In this document: positions 32,834-41,254 of the stretch, in pieces
How the letters are laid out: every line of letters begins with the position of its first letter
Position numbering within the stretch: position 1 is the first letter of the stretch
Assembly: GCF_014649755.1 (NCBI RefSeq)
Contig: NZ_BMTQ01000003.1
Location: 186,001-250,000 of the forward strand
DNA length: 64,000 nt
Direction: 5' to 3'
Source of the DNA: Streptomyces litmocidini
GTDB lineage: Bacteria; Actinomycetota; Actinomycetes; Streptomycetales; Streptomycetaceae
Made by a program: the position numbers and the translations under genes
The notes under the pieces: generated by a model
What the model was told of the DNA's origin: nothing
Seen by the model: only the letters and a program-made list of their open reading frames with translations
Databases searched by the model: none

Positions 32834-33163
32834 TCAGGGAGGGGAAGGGTCACGGGGAGGCGGCGGCAGGCCGGCGAACAGATCCAGGAAGTCGGCGATC
32901 TCGTACCGGGCCTCCGCGGGGTGGCGGAAGAACGCGTGTCGGGCGACCTCGTAGTGGTTGCGCCGTCCGCGCCGGGAGCGGGTCAGGTAACCGGCACCCT
33001 CCAGATCGTTCACGATGGCCTGCACGGCCCGTTCGGTCACGCCGCACCCCGCGGCGAGATCGCGCAGGCGCACCTCGGTGTCGCGCGAGATCATGACCAG
33101 CACCCGGGCGTGGTGGGTCAGGAACGTCCAGCCCGTCCGCGGTGCGCGCTGCTGCTCCGACAC
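32834..33163 (-). CDS. Winged helix-turn-helix transcriptional regulator
   Basis: The 109-residue single-domain wHTH has LTHHARVLVMISRDTEVRLRDLAAGCGVTERAVQAIVNDLEGAGYLTRSRRGRRNHYEV: helix, recognition helix and the basic wing are all visible. It resembles MarR/ArsR-like helix-turn-helix regulators that sit at sigma-factor-regulator loci. GTG start at 33163. A palindrome AACCGG-N4-CCGGTT in its own promoter region suggests autoregulation. It is transcribed towards the STAS and PP2C genes. Confidence 0.8.
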   Translation of the reverse strand: MSEQQRAPRTGWTFLTHHARVLVMISRDTEVRLRDLAAGCGVTERAVQAIVNDLEGAGYLTRSRRGRRNHYEVARHAFFRHPAEARYEIADFLDLFAGLPPPPRDPSPP

Positions 33164-33169
33164 GCATCC

Positions 33170-33191
33170 ATTATGAACCGGGATTCCGGTT
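33170..33191 (-). promoter_or_regulatory. Promoter with AACCGG-N4-CCGGTT dyad upstream of the wHTH gene
   Basis: On the minus strand a CATAAT -10-like hexamer (33170-33175) is directly preceded by a perfect 6-bp dyad (33176-33191) lying in the promoter spacer. A regulator bound there would overlap RNA polymerase. The -35 is not clear. Autoregulation by the wHTH protein is an inference. Confidence 0.45.
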
Positions 33192-33204
33192 TTGCCATAC
33201 TTGT

Positions 33205-33265
33205 TTCCGCTTTCCGCTTTCCCCTTCGTCCTCCGTCTTCCGTCTTCCGTCTTCCGTCTTCCGTC
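33205..33265. repeat. Heptanucleotide tandem repeats (CGTCTTC and CTTTCCG types)
   Basis: Four perfect CGTCTTC units (33234-33261) are framed by near-copies (CGTCCTC before, CGTCACC after). They follow about three looser CTTTCCG units. The run is strongly strand-asymmetric in pyrimidines. It lies in the 148-bp gap between gvpK and the wHTH gene and could vary in copy number between strains. Confidence 0.75.
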
Positions 33266-33311
33266 ACCGGTCCGTCGGAGGTCACCCGGAGTTCGGAGGG
33301 TCTTCGGGGAG

Positions 33312-33692
33312 TCAGGACCCGGGGGGCGGGAGCAGGGGGCCCAGGGGGCCCAGATCGAGATTGAGGTCGTCCAGGCTGAAGCCGTGCTGGGCGCACAGTT
33401 CGGTCATGCGGTCGTGGAGGGCCAGCAGGGTCGCGCCGAGTTCCTCCTCCTGGCCCTCGGTGAGGCCGCCGGCGTCGACACGGCGCAGGGCCTGGCGTTC
33501 GATGAGCTGACGGAGGAGTTCGACCACGGTCAGGACCAGCTTGACCAGGTCCTCCTCGACCGTGTCCGAGCCGGTGCGGATCCGCCGCGCGGGCTGCTGC
33601 CGGGCGGTGTCGTCCGGCAGGGCGGGCAGGAGCCGTACGGCATCGGCCATCGCCTCTCCGACGGCCCGCACGTCGGGGGTCTCACGGCCCAT
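33312..33692 (-). CDS. gvpK: Gas vesicle protein GvpK
   Basis: The 126-residue protein has the GvpK pattern: DLVKLVLTVVELLRQLIERQALRRVDAGGLTEGQEEELG followed by MTELCAQHGFSLDDLNLDLGPLGPLL. The ATG at 33692 is chosen because GGAGG lies eight bases upstream; a GTG three codons earlier overlaps that site. It overlaps the end of gvpS and is the last gene of the O-A-F-G-J-L-S-K operon. GvpK is an accessory protein required for vesicle formation in several hosts; its exact role is not settled. Confidence 0.9.
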   Translation of the reverse strand: MGRETPDVRAVGEAMADAVRLLPALPDDTARQQPARRIRTGSDTVEEDLVKLVLTVVELLRQLIERQALRRVDAGGLTEGQEEELGATLLALHDRMTELCAQHGFSLDDLNLDLGPLGPLLPPPGS

Positions 33693-33924
33693 CGAACACA
33701 CCTCCGCCCCGCCCGGCCGGACGCGGAACCCCGAGGTCGCCGACCGAGTCGGTGACGGAGGTGATGAGGGCGCGGAGGGAGATCCGCACGAGGTCGATGT
33801 CCGCGATGGACAGGACGACGTCCCCGGTGATGACCACGCCTCCGGCGAGCAGCCGGTCGAGGAGGTCGACGAGGGCGACCTGTCGGCCGGGCAGCGCGGG
33901 GTCGTCGCGGTCGGCGGAACTCAT
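33682..33924 (-). CDS. gvpS: Gas vesicle protein GvpS (GvpA/J/M-like)
   Basis: The 80-residue GvpA-like protein has the amphipathic core VALVDLLDRLLAGGVVITGDVVLSIADIDLVRISLRALITSV, matching the helix-strand-strand-helix unit of GvpA/J/M/S proteins. Such minor paralogues are thought to nucleate or cap the vesicle wall. Its stop overlaps the gvpK start and its own start overlaps the end of gvpL, showing translational coupling. Confidence 0.9.
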   Translation of the reverse strand: MSSADRDDPALPGRQVALVDLLDRLLAGGVVITGDVVLSIADIDLVRISLRALITSVTDSVGDLGVPRPAGRGGGVFDGP

Positions 33925-34778
33925 GACCGGGGCCTGGACGGCGGGGGCTCGGGGGCCGGGTTTCCGGAGGCCGGCACCTCGGAGGCGGAAGGGAGGGCGG
34001 TGAACGAGTACGGGGCCCAGGGGCCGGTCGTTTCCAGCAGGATTCCGGGGAGGTCCTCCGCGACGGCCCGGACCGCCCTGCGGAAGGCGTCGGCTTCGGC
34101 GTCGGGCACCAGGAAGGCGGCGTTGACCACGTTCTCCCCGACCGAGGCGGCCAGCGGGCCGCTCTGCGGTGGATGGGAGACGCGGTCGGCCGCGTACCGC
34201 AGGGCGATCTCGGCGATCCGGTCGGCGGCGGTCCTGGCCTGCCGGTAGTGGTCCTCGTGGGCGTCGCGCTGTGCTCGGCGGGCCTGGAGGTACGCCTTTC
34301 CGGGGGTGGCGGCCGGCGCGGCCGTCCCGGCGTCCGGGGCACCGGCGGGGCGTACGTAGATCTTGACGCCGTACTCGGTGTGGGCGGCGAGCCGGGCCAG
34401 CTGGGTGGCGAACTCCTGACCCTGGGGCTGCAGGGCCCGCAGGGCGCGGGTGTGGTCCTGGTAGAGGGTGGCCATGCGCAGGGGCAGGACGGTGGTGCGC
34501 GCGGCGAGGGCCTCGATGACGCGGTGGTGGGCGCGCGCGGTCTCCTCCAGCCAGTGCAGGTCCTCGAAGCGGGCGGGGAGCACCTCTTCCCCGAAATCGG
34601 CGCGGGGGACGTCGCTGATGGCGAAGGCGACCGGGCCGGTGTCGTCGGGGACGGGGGCGAGGAGGGTGACCCGGCTGCCGGCCACCCCGGTCAGGGTGGG
34701 CAGGACGTCGTCCAGGGCGGGCGTCGGGGGCGTGACGGCGTAGACGTAGGTGAGCGTCGCCGCGGCGGGTCCGTTCAT
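33921..34778 (-). CDS. gvpL: Gas vesicle protein GvpL (GvpL/GvpF family)
   Basis: The 285-residue GvpF/L protein has an N-terminal YVYAVTPPTPALDDVL with repeated beta strands, central LPLRMATLYQDHTRALRALQ and C-terminal VVNAAFLVPDAEADAFRRAVRAVAEDLPG...LLETTGPWAPYSF, the family hallmark. A Pro/Ala-rich insertion (PAGAPDAGTAAPAATPG) lies near 150-165. ATG at 34778 has GGAGGA seven bases upstream; the start overlaps the gvpJ stop. GvpL-type proteins bind GvpA and other Gvp subunits during assembly. Confidence 0.9.
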   Translation of the reverse strand: MNGPAAATLTYVYAVTPPTPALDDVLPTLTGVAGSRVTLLAPVPDDTGPVAFAISDVPRADFGEEVLPARFEDLHWLEETARAHHRVIEALAARTTVLPLRMATLYQDHTRALRALQPQGQEFATQLARLAAHTEYGVKIYVRPAGAPDAGTAAPAATPGKAYLQARRAQRDAHEDHYRQARTAADRIAEIALRYAADRVSHPPQSGPLAASVGENVVNAAFLVPDAEADAFRRAVRAVAEDLPGILLETTGPWAPYSFTALPSASEVPASGNPAPEPPPSRPRS

Positions 34779-35296
34779 GTCCCGGTCCTCCGCTTCGTCG
34801 TGCGACGGGCCGGGCGTGCCTCGTCCTCGGCCTCCTCCTCGGCCTCCTCCCTGCCGATCGCGTCGGGGGCCGGACCCGACCCGGTCGTGAGGCCCTCGCG
34901 GCGCATTCGCGCGATCTCCTCCCGCAGGCGCCGGTTCTCGGCGGCGAGCGAGGCGACGTCGTCCTGGCGGGAGGAATCCAGCGGGGAGGAGTCGCGGTGG
35001 GACGAGTCGACGCGGGAGGAATCGCGGCGGAACCGGTCGTGGCGGGAGGAGAGGGAGGGATCGTGCTCCCACCAGTCGATGCCCATCTCCTTGGCCTTGT
35101 CCACGGAGGCGATCAGGATGCGCAGCTTGATCGTGAGGAGTTCGATGTCGAGCAGGTTGATGCGGATGTCGCCGGCGATGACGATGCCCTTGTCCAGGAC
35201 CCGTTCGAGGATGTCGGCGAGACTGCTCGCGGAACTCGGCGGATAGCCGGCCATCGGTGGGTCGGCGCCGAACCTGCGGGCGAGGGGATCGGTCAC
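34775..35296 (-). CDS. gvpJ: Gas vesicle protein GvpJ with a DSS-repeat insertion
   Basis: The 173-residue protein has a GvpA-like core at about 25-75 (SLADILERVLDKGIVIAGDIRINLLDIELLTIKLRILIASVDKAKEMG). A linker with four tandem x-DSS units (RRDSSRVDSSHRDSSPLDSS, about 88-108) follows, then a coiled-coil segment (VASLAAENRRLREEIARMRRE) and an acidic/basic tail. The core is standard for GvpJ; the DSS repeats make the protein longer than I would expect. It is encoded between gvpG and gvpL. Confidence 0.9.
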   Translation of the reverse strand: MTDPLARRFGADPPMAGYPPSSASSLADILERVLDKGIVIAGDIRINLLDIELLTIKLRILIASVDKAKEMGIDWWEHDPSLSSRHDRFRRDSSRVDSSHRDSSPLDSSRQDDVASLAAENRRLREEIARMRREGLTTGSGPAPDAIGREEAEEEAEDEARPARRTTKRRTGT

Positions 35297-35368
35297 GAAG
35301 GTTCGCCTCCCACTGTCTGCCGTCGCACTCGGACTGTCTGCCGTCGCACTCGGATCGGGGCCGCCCGG

Positions 35369-35617
35369 TCAGGGGCCGCCCCTGCGGTACCGCTCGATCT
35401 CCTCGAGACGGTCGATCAGGAGGTCCTCCTCACGGTCGAAGGTCTCCTCGTCGATCTCGCCCGCCAGCAGCCGCCGTTCCAGGGCGGCGAGCCGGGCCAT
35501 GACCGGTGCCGGGTCGTAGTAATCGGCCTCCGCCTTCTCCGCGACGCGCTGGGCGGCCCACACCGCGGTGCGGACCGGGGCCAGCGGCAAGGTGACGAGT
35601 TTTCCCAGCAGGCCCAT
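35369..35617 (-). CDS. gvpG: Gas vesicle protein GvpG
   Basis: The 82-residue protein starts MGLLGKLVTLPLAPVRTAVW and has the typical LLAGEIDEETFDREEDLLIDRLEEIERY helix near the end. It is small, helical and acidic at the C-terminus like other GvpG proteins, which assist vesicle assembly. ATG at 35617 is chosen with GAGGAG eight bases upstream rather than the GTG at 35626. It lies between gvpF (47 bases) and gvpJ (72 bases), where in other Streptomyces gvpY and gvpZ would be inserted downstream; here those positions are empty. Confidence 0.9.
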   Translation of the reverse strand: MGLLGKLVTLPLAPVRTAVWAAQRVAEKAEADYYDPAPVMARLAALERRLLAGEIDEETFDREEDLLIDRLEEIERYRRGGP

Positions 35618-35663
35618 CGCGCTCACTCCTCCCTCGCTCCCTCCGGCCGGACGCCGGCGGGCC

Positions 35664-36377
35664 CTACGACATGAAGCTGTAGGGGGGCAGCGGCCCGGTC
35701 AGCCGGACCTCGACGCCGTCGCCGCGGTCCCCCGCGTGTTCGCGGAGGGCCTTCAGGGCGTCCTCGTCGTCCTGCCGGACGAGCAGGGACAGGGCGAGGA
35801 AGTCGTCGCCGCCGACGGGGTGGACGACGTACTCCCGCCCCAGCGGTGCCAGGGATCCGATCAGCGCCTCGGCCGCGTTCGCGCGGCGCTGCTCGACCTC
35901 TCCGGCGACCATGCGCCCCAGTTCCACGGGCAGCCGGGGATCCTCGGAGCCCTGGCGGATCTCCTCGTTGAGCCGACGCGCCTCGGGCAGGTCGTCGAGG
36001 ATCTCCCGGAGGAGGAGGTCCTCCGCCCGGGAGGCCTTCACGTGATACTCGGCACAGTCGGCGACGCGCTCCAGTGCCCCGCGGTAGAAGTCCTCCTTCT
36101 CGTCGAGCACCCGCAGGACGGCGTCGTCGTCGGGGGCGGTGTAGCCGAACCGCAGCGGCAGCGGGGTCCCGTCCTCGATCAGACGGTCCTGGACCGCCTG
36201 ATGGGCGGCCACGTCCCGCCGCTTCGGACGGATCTCTCCCTCGATGTCGCTCACCACGGCGCGCAGCGCCTCCGTGGAAAGGACCCGCACCGCCGCCCCC
36301 TCGGATCCGACCCCCGTCATTCCCTCGACCCGGCAGGGGTGCTCGCGCGTGGTCACCGCGTAGACGTAGACGGCCAT
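35664..36377 (-). CDS. gvpF: Gas vesicle protein GvpF (GvpL/GvpF family)
   Basis: The 237-residue GvpF/L protein begins MAVYVYAVTTREHPCRVEGM. It carries LRAVVSDIEGEIRPKRRDVAAHQAVQDRLIEDGTPLPLRFGY (PLRFG is the family signature) and ends GVEVRLTGPLPPYSF. ATG at 36377 follows AGAGGG by seven bases and is preferred over the ATG at 36383. Only two bases separate it from the gvpA stop. GvpF interacts with GvpA monomers and is an essential assembly factor in studied systems. Confidence 0.9.
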   Translation of the reverse strand: MAVYVYAVTTREHPCRVEGMTGVGSEGAAVRVLSTEALRAVVSDIEGEIRPKRRDVAAHQAVQDRLIEDGTPLPLRFGYTAPDDDAVLRVLDEKEDFYRGALERVADCAEYHVKASRAEDLLLREILDDLPEARRLNEEIRQGSEDPRLPVELGRMVAGEVEQRRANAAEALIGSLAPLGREYVVHPVGGDDFLALSLLVRQDDEDALKALREHAGDRGDGVEVRLTGPLPPYSFMS

Positions 36378-36379
36378 GG

Positions 36380-36838
36380 TCATTCCCTCTCGCGTCGCGC
36401 CGTCCGCCGCGCCGGCTTCCGGCGCCGAGGAGCCTCCTGCTCCTCTTCGTCGCCCTCGTCGTCGTCCTCGTCCTCCCGGCCGGACAGCGACTGGGTGACG
36501 GCCTCCATCGCGCCGCTGAGGGCGCCCTTGGTCTTGCCCTTGCTGCCGCCCTCGACCATCTTGTCCATCATCTCCGGCAGCTGGGTGGGCGCCTTGCGAC
36601 CGGATTCCAGGTCGAGGCGGTTGCACGCCTCCGCGAAACGGAGGTAGGTGTCGACGCTGGCCACGACCACCCGGACGTCGATCTTGAGGATCTCGATTCC
36701 GACCAGGGAGACGCGGACGAACGCGTCGATGACCAGCCCGCGGTCGAGGATGAGCTCCAGGACGTCGTAGAGACTGCCCGTACCGCCTTGGCCGCCGCGA
36801 GCGGGACTCCCGCTCGCTCCCTGCGGCATCACCGTCAT
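36380..36838 (-). CDS. gvpA: Major gas vesicle structural protein GvpA-like, extended C-terminus
   Basis: The 152-residue protein has the GvpA wall-forming core at about 22-70: [51 protein letters not shown]. It differs from short cyanobacterial GvpA (about 70 residues) by an N-terminal Gly/Ser-rich lead and an 80-residue C-terminal tail. The tail is at first neutral and then strongly charged ([15 protein letters not shown] followed by a basic [12 protein letters not shown]). Such tailed GvpA is usual for Streptomyces, but the acid-then-base tail is striking. It lies second in the operon, after gvpO. Confidence 0.9.
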   Translation of the reverse strand: MTVMPQGASGSPARGGQGGTGSLYDVLELILDRGLVIDAFVRVSLVGIEILKIDVRVVVASVDTYLRFAEACNRLDLESGRKAPTQLPEMMDKMVEGGSKGKTKGALSGAMEAVTQSLSGREDEDDDEGDEEEQEAPRRRKPARRTARRERE

Positions 36839-36865
36839 GACGTCTCCCTTCGCGGTCCGGCCGCC

Positions 36866-37228
36866 TCAGCGGTCGGACCGGTCGATCATGCCCCGGCTGT
36901 ACCGTCGGATGCGTTCGTAGGAGATCAGCTCGCCGGAGGCGTCCAGCTCGACCCGGTAGCTGCCCATGACGCTGGTGGTCTCCGGGACGCGTTCGAGCTC
37001 GACCACCTCCACCACCGCCTCCCAGCCCTCGTCGGTGGGCCTCAGGGACGTCACCGATTCCGGGGGTCTGCCGAGCAGTTCCGACAGCTGCTGGGCCGCG
37101 GCCCGCATCGCCGCCGCCGCGCCCTGCCTGCGGGAGCCGGACGCCTTGCGCGCGGGCCGGGTGGACCGCGGCGCGTCGTCGTCCCGTGCGGGACGGCGTC
37201 GACGGCGTTCTGGGTCCGGTGTGGTCAT
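36866..37228 (-). CDS. gvpO: Gas vesicle protein GvpO
   Basis: The 120-residue protein has a very basic N-terminus (RRRRRPARDDD) and the GvpO domain in the second half: AAQQLSELLGRPPESVTSLRPTDEGWEAVVEVVELERVPETTSVMGSYRVELDASGELISYERIRRYSRG. ATG at 37228 follows AAGGA by six bases. It is the first gene of the operon in Streptomyces gvp clusters. GvpO is essential in haloarchaea and may be regulatory. The 200-bp gap upstream, shared with a divergent gene, contains an AT-rich island near 37300-37340 that probably holds the promoters. Confidence 0.9.
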   Translation of the reverse strand: MTTPDPERRRRRPARDDDAPRSTRPARKASGSRRQGAAAAMRAAAQQLSELLGRPPESVTSLRPTDEGWEAVVEVVELERVPETTSVMGSYRVELDASGELISYERIRRYSRGMIDRSDR

Positions 37229-37428
37229 CTGATTCCTTCGCGAATCGGACTCCCCCTGTCCCCCACGTCTCCCCACGGACATCCACCCCCACTCCACCTG
37301 AAGGGAATTTTCTTCATATATCGCCGCATATCCGGAGCCGTGTCGAGCACCCACCAGATGAGGCCCCGAGCGTCGGGGTCGGCCGTCACCGGACGTCGGC
37401 CACCCATCACCCGGGAAGGACGAGGCTG

Positions 37429-38409
37429 ATGGAGGACACGACCAAGATCGCCCTGGCAGCCGCCGTTGCAGGAGGCTACGTACTGGGGCGGGCGAAGAAG
37501 GGCCGCATGGCCCTGTCGCTCGCGACCTACATCGCGGGCCGCAAACTCGATCTCCAGCCCGGACAGCTCGTGGCACAGGGGCTGCGGAAACTCGGGGAGA
37601 TGCCCCAGACCGCCGAGCTCGGCCAGCAGCTTCGGGGCGAGGCCCTCCAGGCCGGCCGCAAGGCCCTCAGCGCGGCCGCCAACCGTCAGCTCACCGGCCT
37701 CGCCGACTCCCTCCACCAGCGCACGCTCGACCTCGGTCGCCGCGGCGAGGAGTCCGACGAGGAGGAAGAGGAGTACGAGGAGGAGCCGTACGAGGACGAG
37801 GACGAGGACGAGGGCCTCGAGGACGAAGCCTACGAGGACGAGGGTCCGGACGAGGAGGAAGCGGGCCCGGAGGAGGCGCGGGGAGAGGAAGAGGAGGAGG
37901 AAGAGGAAGAGGAGGAGCCCTACGACGAGGAGGAGGAGCCGGAGGAGGACCAGGAGGCCGAGGCCGAGGAAGAAGAGGGAGAGGAAGAAGAGGGAGAGGG
38001 AGAAGAGGGCCGGGAGCCCGAGGACGAGCAGGAGGACGAGGAGCCCCCGAAGCGGTCTCGCCGCAAGAGTCCCGCGAAGAAGCCGGAGCCGGCGGCCGCC
38101 AAGAAGACGGCGGCGAAGAAGACCACGTCGGCCGGAGGCCGGGGCACGGCGAAGAAGACCACACCCTCACGCGGAAGCGCCACGGCGAAGAAGGCGCCCG
38201 CGAAGAAGGCACCGGCGAAGAAGACCGCCTCGACCGGAAGCCGTACCGCGGCGAAGAAGAGCACGCCGTCCCGGCCTCCCGCCAAGAAGGCCGCCGCGAA
38301 GAAGACCCCGGCGAAGAAGACCACCGCGCGCAAGTCTGCGGGTGGCAGCGCCAGGAAGACCACGTCGGCGAAGAAGACGACGGCGCGCAAGCCGTCTACG
38401 CGGAGGTAG
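37429..38409 (+). CDS. Polyampholyte histone-H1-like protein of the gvp locus (GvpY candidate)
   Basis: The 326-residue protein has three zones. Residues 1 to about 100 are folded-looking (TKIALAAAVAGGYVLGRAKK with one hydrophobic helix, then LQPGQLVAQGLRKLGEMPQTAELGQQLRGE). Residues about 103-215 are almost entirely Glu/Asp. Residues about 215-326 are Lys/Ala/Thr/Pro-rich AKK repeats like the C-terminal tail of histone H1. It would be intrinsically disordered with opposite charge blocks. It is divergent from gvpO. Streptomyces gvp clusters carry extra genes gvpY and gvpZ; this gene and the next fill that place by position, but identity with GvpY is an inference. Confidence 0.75.
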   Translation: MEDTTKIALAAAVAGGYVLGRAKKGRMALSLATYIAGRKLDLQPGQLVAQGLRKLGEMPQTAELGQQLRGEALQAGRKALSAAANRQLTGLADSLHQRTLDLGRRGEESDEEEEEYEEEPYEDEDEDEGLEDEAYEDEGPDEEEAGPEEARGEEEEEEEEEEEPYDEEEEPEEDQEAEAEEEEGEEEEGEGEEGREPEDEQEDEEPPKRSRRKSPAKKPEPAAAKKTAAKKTTSAGGRGTAKKTTPSRGSATAKKAPAKKAPAKKTASTGSRTAAKKSTPSRPPAKKAAAKKTPAKKTTARKSAGGSARKTTSAKKTTARKPSTRR

Positions 38410-38413
38410 CGCC

Positions 38414-39484
<1,071 letters not shown>

Positions 39485-39503
39485 GGAAGAAGAGCAACAG
39501 GAG

Positions 39504-39539
39504 AAGGAGGCTGTCGCCCTCGAGGGCGACAGCCTCCTT
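39504..39539. terminator. Perfect 36-bp palindrome, bidirectional terminator
   Basis: AAGGAGGCTGTCGCCCTC and its exact reverse complement follow each other, giving 18-bp arms, in practice a 16-bp stem with a CGAG loop. On the plus strand TTATCTTGTTT follows. On the minus strand a pyrimidine-rich tract follows. The site lies between two convergent genes 78 bases apart (SRPBCC and CsbD), so it should end both. Confidence 0.9.
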
Positions 39540-39561
39540 ATCTTGTTTCCGGGCAGGGCAT

Positions 39562-39735
39562 TCAGTGCTTCATCGTGTCCTTGGCCTTCTGCCCGGCCTG
39601 CTTGGCGTCCGCTGCCGCCTGCTCGGCCTTGCCCTTCATCTCCATGCTCTCGTTGCCGACGGCCTTGCCGGTGGTCTCCTTCACCTTGCCCTTCATTCCC
39701 TTGCCCACGTTCTTGGCCTTCTTTCCGGTGGCCAT
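39562..39735 (-). CDS. CsbD-family stress protein
   Basis: The 57-residue hydrophilic, Lys/Gly/Ala-rich protein reads MATGKKAKNVGKGMKGKVKE then TTGKAVGNESMEMKGKAEQA, the CsbD repeat pattern (K-G-K-x-K-E-x-x-G-K-A-x-G). RBS GGAGGTG lies eight bases before the ATG. CsbD-type proteins are induced by general stress and are disordered; function unknown. The gene is short and lies convergent with the SRPBCC gene, across the palindrome. Confidence 0.9.
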   Translation of the reverse strand: MATGKKAKNVGKGMKGKVKETTGKAVGNESMEMKGKAEQAAADAKQAGQKAKDTMKH

Positions 39736-39772
39736 GTACGTTCACCTCCGACCGCTTGTCGATCTCCCCGAG

Positions 39773-40012
39773 TCAGGACGCCCCCAGAGGCGACCACACC
39801 TCCAGCCGCAGCCATCTCGGCAGCAGGGCCCGAGACGTGGTGCGCACCATTCGGCCGGCCATCCACCGGCCGCCGCGCGCCGTCATCCGCATGCCCCACC
39901 AGGACGTCCGCACGGCGCCGCGGCACATCACGGCGCGGGGCGTCCAGTGGGCGAGCCTGCGGCGTCGGCTCCGCTTCCAGCGATGCCGTCTCCGGCCCAC
40001 GACGGTCCTCAC
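39773..40012 (-). CDS. Small Arg/Trp-rich basic hypothetical protein
   Basis: The 79-residue protein is extremely basic (RRRHRWKRSRRRRLAHW) with repeated GRMVRTTSRALLPRWLRLEVW-like amphipathic segments. Its GTG start overlaps the stop of the GlsB-type gene by four bases (GTGA), which argues for translational coupling and hence a real gene. No motif recognised. It could be membrane-surface or nucleic-acid binding; both are guesses. No RBS of its own is visible. Confidence 0.45.
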   Translation of the reverse strand: MRTVVGRRRHRWKRSRRRRLAHWTPRAVMCRGAVRTSWWGMRMTARGGRWMAGRMVRTTSRALLPRWLRLEVWSPLGAS

Positions 40013-40275
40013 GAATGTCTTCTGCCTGCCACGAGCCGGTAGAGGAGCAGGAGGATGACGGATCCGACGATGGCGGCGATCCAGGTGGAAAGCTCGAAGA
40101 AACCGTCAATGGAGTCGACGCCGAAAATGACCTTTCCGAGCCATCCTCCCAGCAGGGCGCCGGCGATTCCGATCAGTATCGTCACGATGCAACCGCCGGG
40201 ATCCCGGCCCGGCATCAAGGCCTTCGCGATGATTCCGGCGAGCAGGCCCAGCAGGATCCAGCCGATGATTCCCAT
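40009..40275 (-). CDS. GlsB/YeaQ/YmgE-family membrane stress protein
   Basis: The 88-residue protein has three predicted transmembrane segments: MGIIGWILLGLLAGIIAKAL, GCIVTILIGIAGALLGGWLGKVIF and ELSTWIAAIVGSVILLLLYRL. The G-L-L-A-G-I-I-A-K, G-x-x-x-T-I-x-x-G-I-x-G-A and D-P-G-G patterns are those of the GlsB/YeaQ/YmgE (transglycosylase-associated) family, known as stress-induced. ATG at 40275 follows AGAGGA; the longer frame upstream has no RBS. Transcribed leftwards with the small basic gene. Confidence 0.9.
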   Translation of the reverse strand: MGIIGWILLGLLAGIIAKALMPGRDPGGCIVTILIGIAGALLGGWLGKVIFGVDSIDGFFELSTWIAAIVGSVILLLLYRLVAGRRHS

Positions 40276-40957
40276 GGTGTTCCTCTTGTCAGGGCACCAA
40301 TCTTCTGTAATCCGTCTGCGCAGCACGGGCGACGCCAAACATGGAAGGCCCATAAATCTGAAGCGTCAACGAGCGTCGAAGTGCCAGGGGGCGGCCGTCT
40401 CCGCCCGGGAGGCAGGGCTGGTTCATGGTTGTCGTGGCCACGGGTTGTCGCTGGTCAGGGCAGCCTGAGCAGGTCGGGGGTGTGCCGGGAGCGTGGCGGG
40501 CCCCTTGCCCGATCGCCGGGCAGAAGCGGGCGCCGACCAGGACCGCGCAGGCGGCGGTGAGGAGAACCGCGACCAGCGAGTGTCGTCGTCCGCGACGGTC
40601 GCGCGGGTCGGGCAGAGCCGTCGACCGGTCCGTCGGCACGGACAGGTCGCGGGTGGCGGGGCTGGGCGGCTTGATCAGGCAGACGATGGCAGACCGGCGG
40701 CACATCGAGGCTCCGGTGGTGCAGGGCGGCGTGGGTCGGTCATCCCGTCGACCGGGGCCTCCTCGCTTTCGTGACGGCCTCGCCGGTCCCGTCGCCCTCC
40801 GGTGACCTGCACGACGCCCACCACCCGGACCACGAGTCGGCCCTGACCCCGGACCGGGGCCGAACAGCCCCTCCGCGTACGCCTTCTGGGCGGGCGCCCA
40901 CAAGACCGGTACGCTGCCGTGGATGGCCTGTGCCGTCGTCGACGCGGGGGGTCGCAC
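40276..40957. other. Gene-poor region with an ISAs1 transposase fossil
   Basis: Apart from the minus-strand ISAs1 fragment at 40455-40705, no coherent gene is visible. The part nearest the GlsB-type gene should hold its promoter (AT-richer TTTATG patch near 40350). The part nearest 40957 holds the upstream region of a small membrane protein. Confidence 0.4.
40455..40705 (-). pseudogene. ISAs1-family transposase fossil, N-terminal fragment
   Basis: The minus-strand frame gives PDPRDRRGRRHSLVAVLLTA then ACAVLVGARFCPAIGQGARH, the well-known N-terminal DDE_Tnp_1_assoc block of ISAs1 transposases (L-P-D-P-R-x-x-x-G-x-R-H-x-L-x-x-V-L-x-x-A). The similarity stops about 15 residues later, and the catalytic domain is absent. 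A start-like ATG is present at 40705. The fragment cannot be functional. Confidence 0.7.
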
Positions 40958-41254
40958 ATGTCGAACACCGTTGTCCTGCTCCTCTCCATCGGCCCGCTCG
41001 CCATGGTTCTGGCGATGATCGCCGCGCACGGGTTCGGCGAGAGCAAGGACGCCTACACCGGGGAGGTCACCGGCCGGGGGGTGAGCAGTTCGACCGGTAC
41101 CTACGGCCCGACGGGCCACTACATGATGCACATCCGCACCGACGACGGGCGGGAGCTCAGCATCGAGGTGAACGGCCGGACGTATCGGTCGCTCGCCGTC
41201 GGCGACCGGGTGGTCAAGGAGTGGGGCAGGCGCTGGCCGGAGCGGTCGGAGTGA
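40958..41254 (+). CDS. Small membrane-anchored protein, DUF7489-like
   Basis: The 98-residue protein has one N-terminal membrane segment (NTVVLLLSIGPLAMVLAMIAAHGF), then a small beta domain (YTGEVTGRGVSSSTGTYGPTGHYMMHIRTDDGRELSIEVNGRTYRSLAVGDRVVKEW). The pattern 'tGxVxxr... y.v.v.tddGr...v......y..l.vGDrVvK..G' occurs in small Streptomyces proteins annotated as DUF7489. ATG at 40958 chosen over 40919 since the extension is Arg-rich and lacks an RBS. Role unknown. Confidence 0.65.
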   Translation: MSNTVVLLLSIGPLAMVLAMIAAHGFGESKDAYTGEVTGRGVSSSTGTYGPTGHYMMHIRTDDGRELSIEVNGRTYRSLAVGDRVVKEWGRRWPERSE

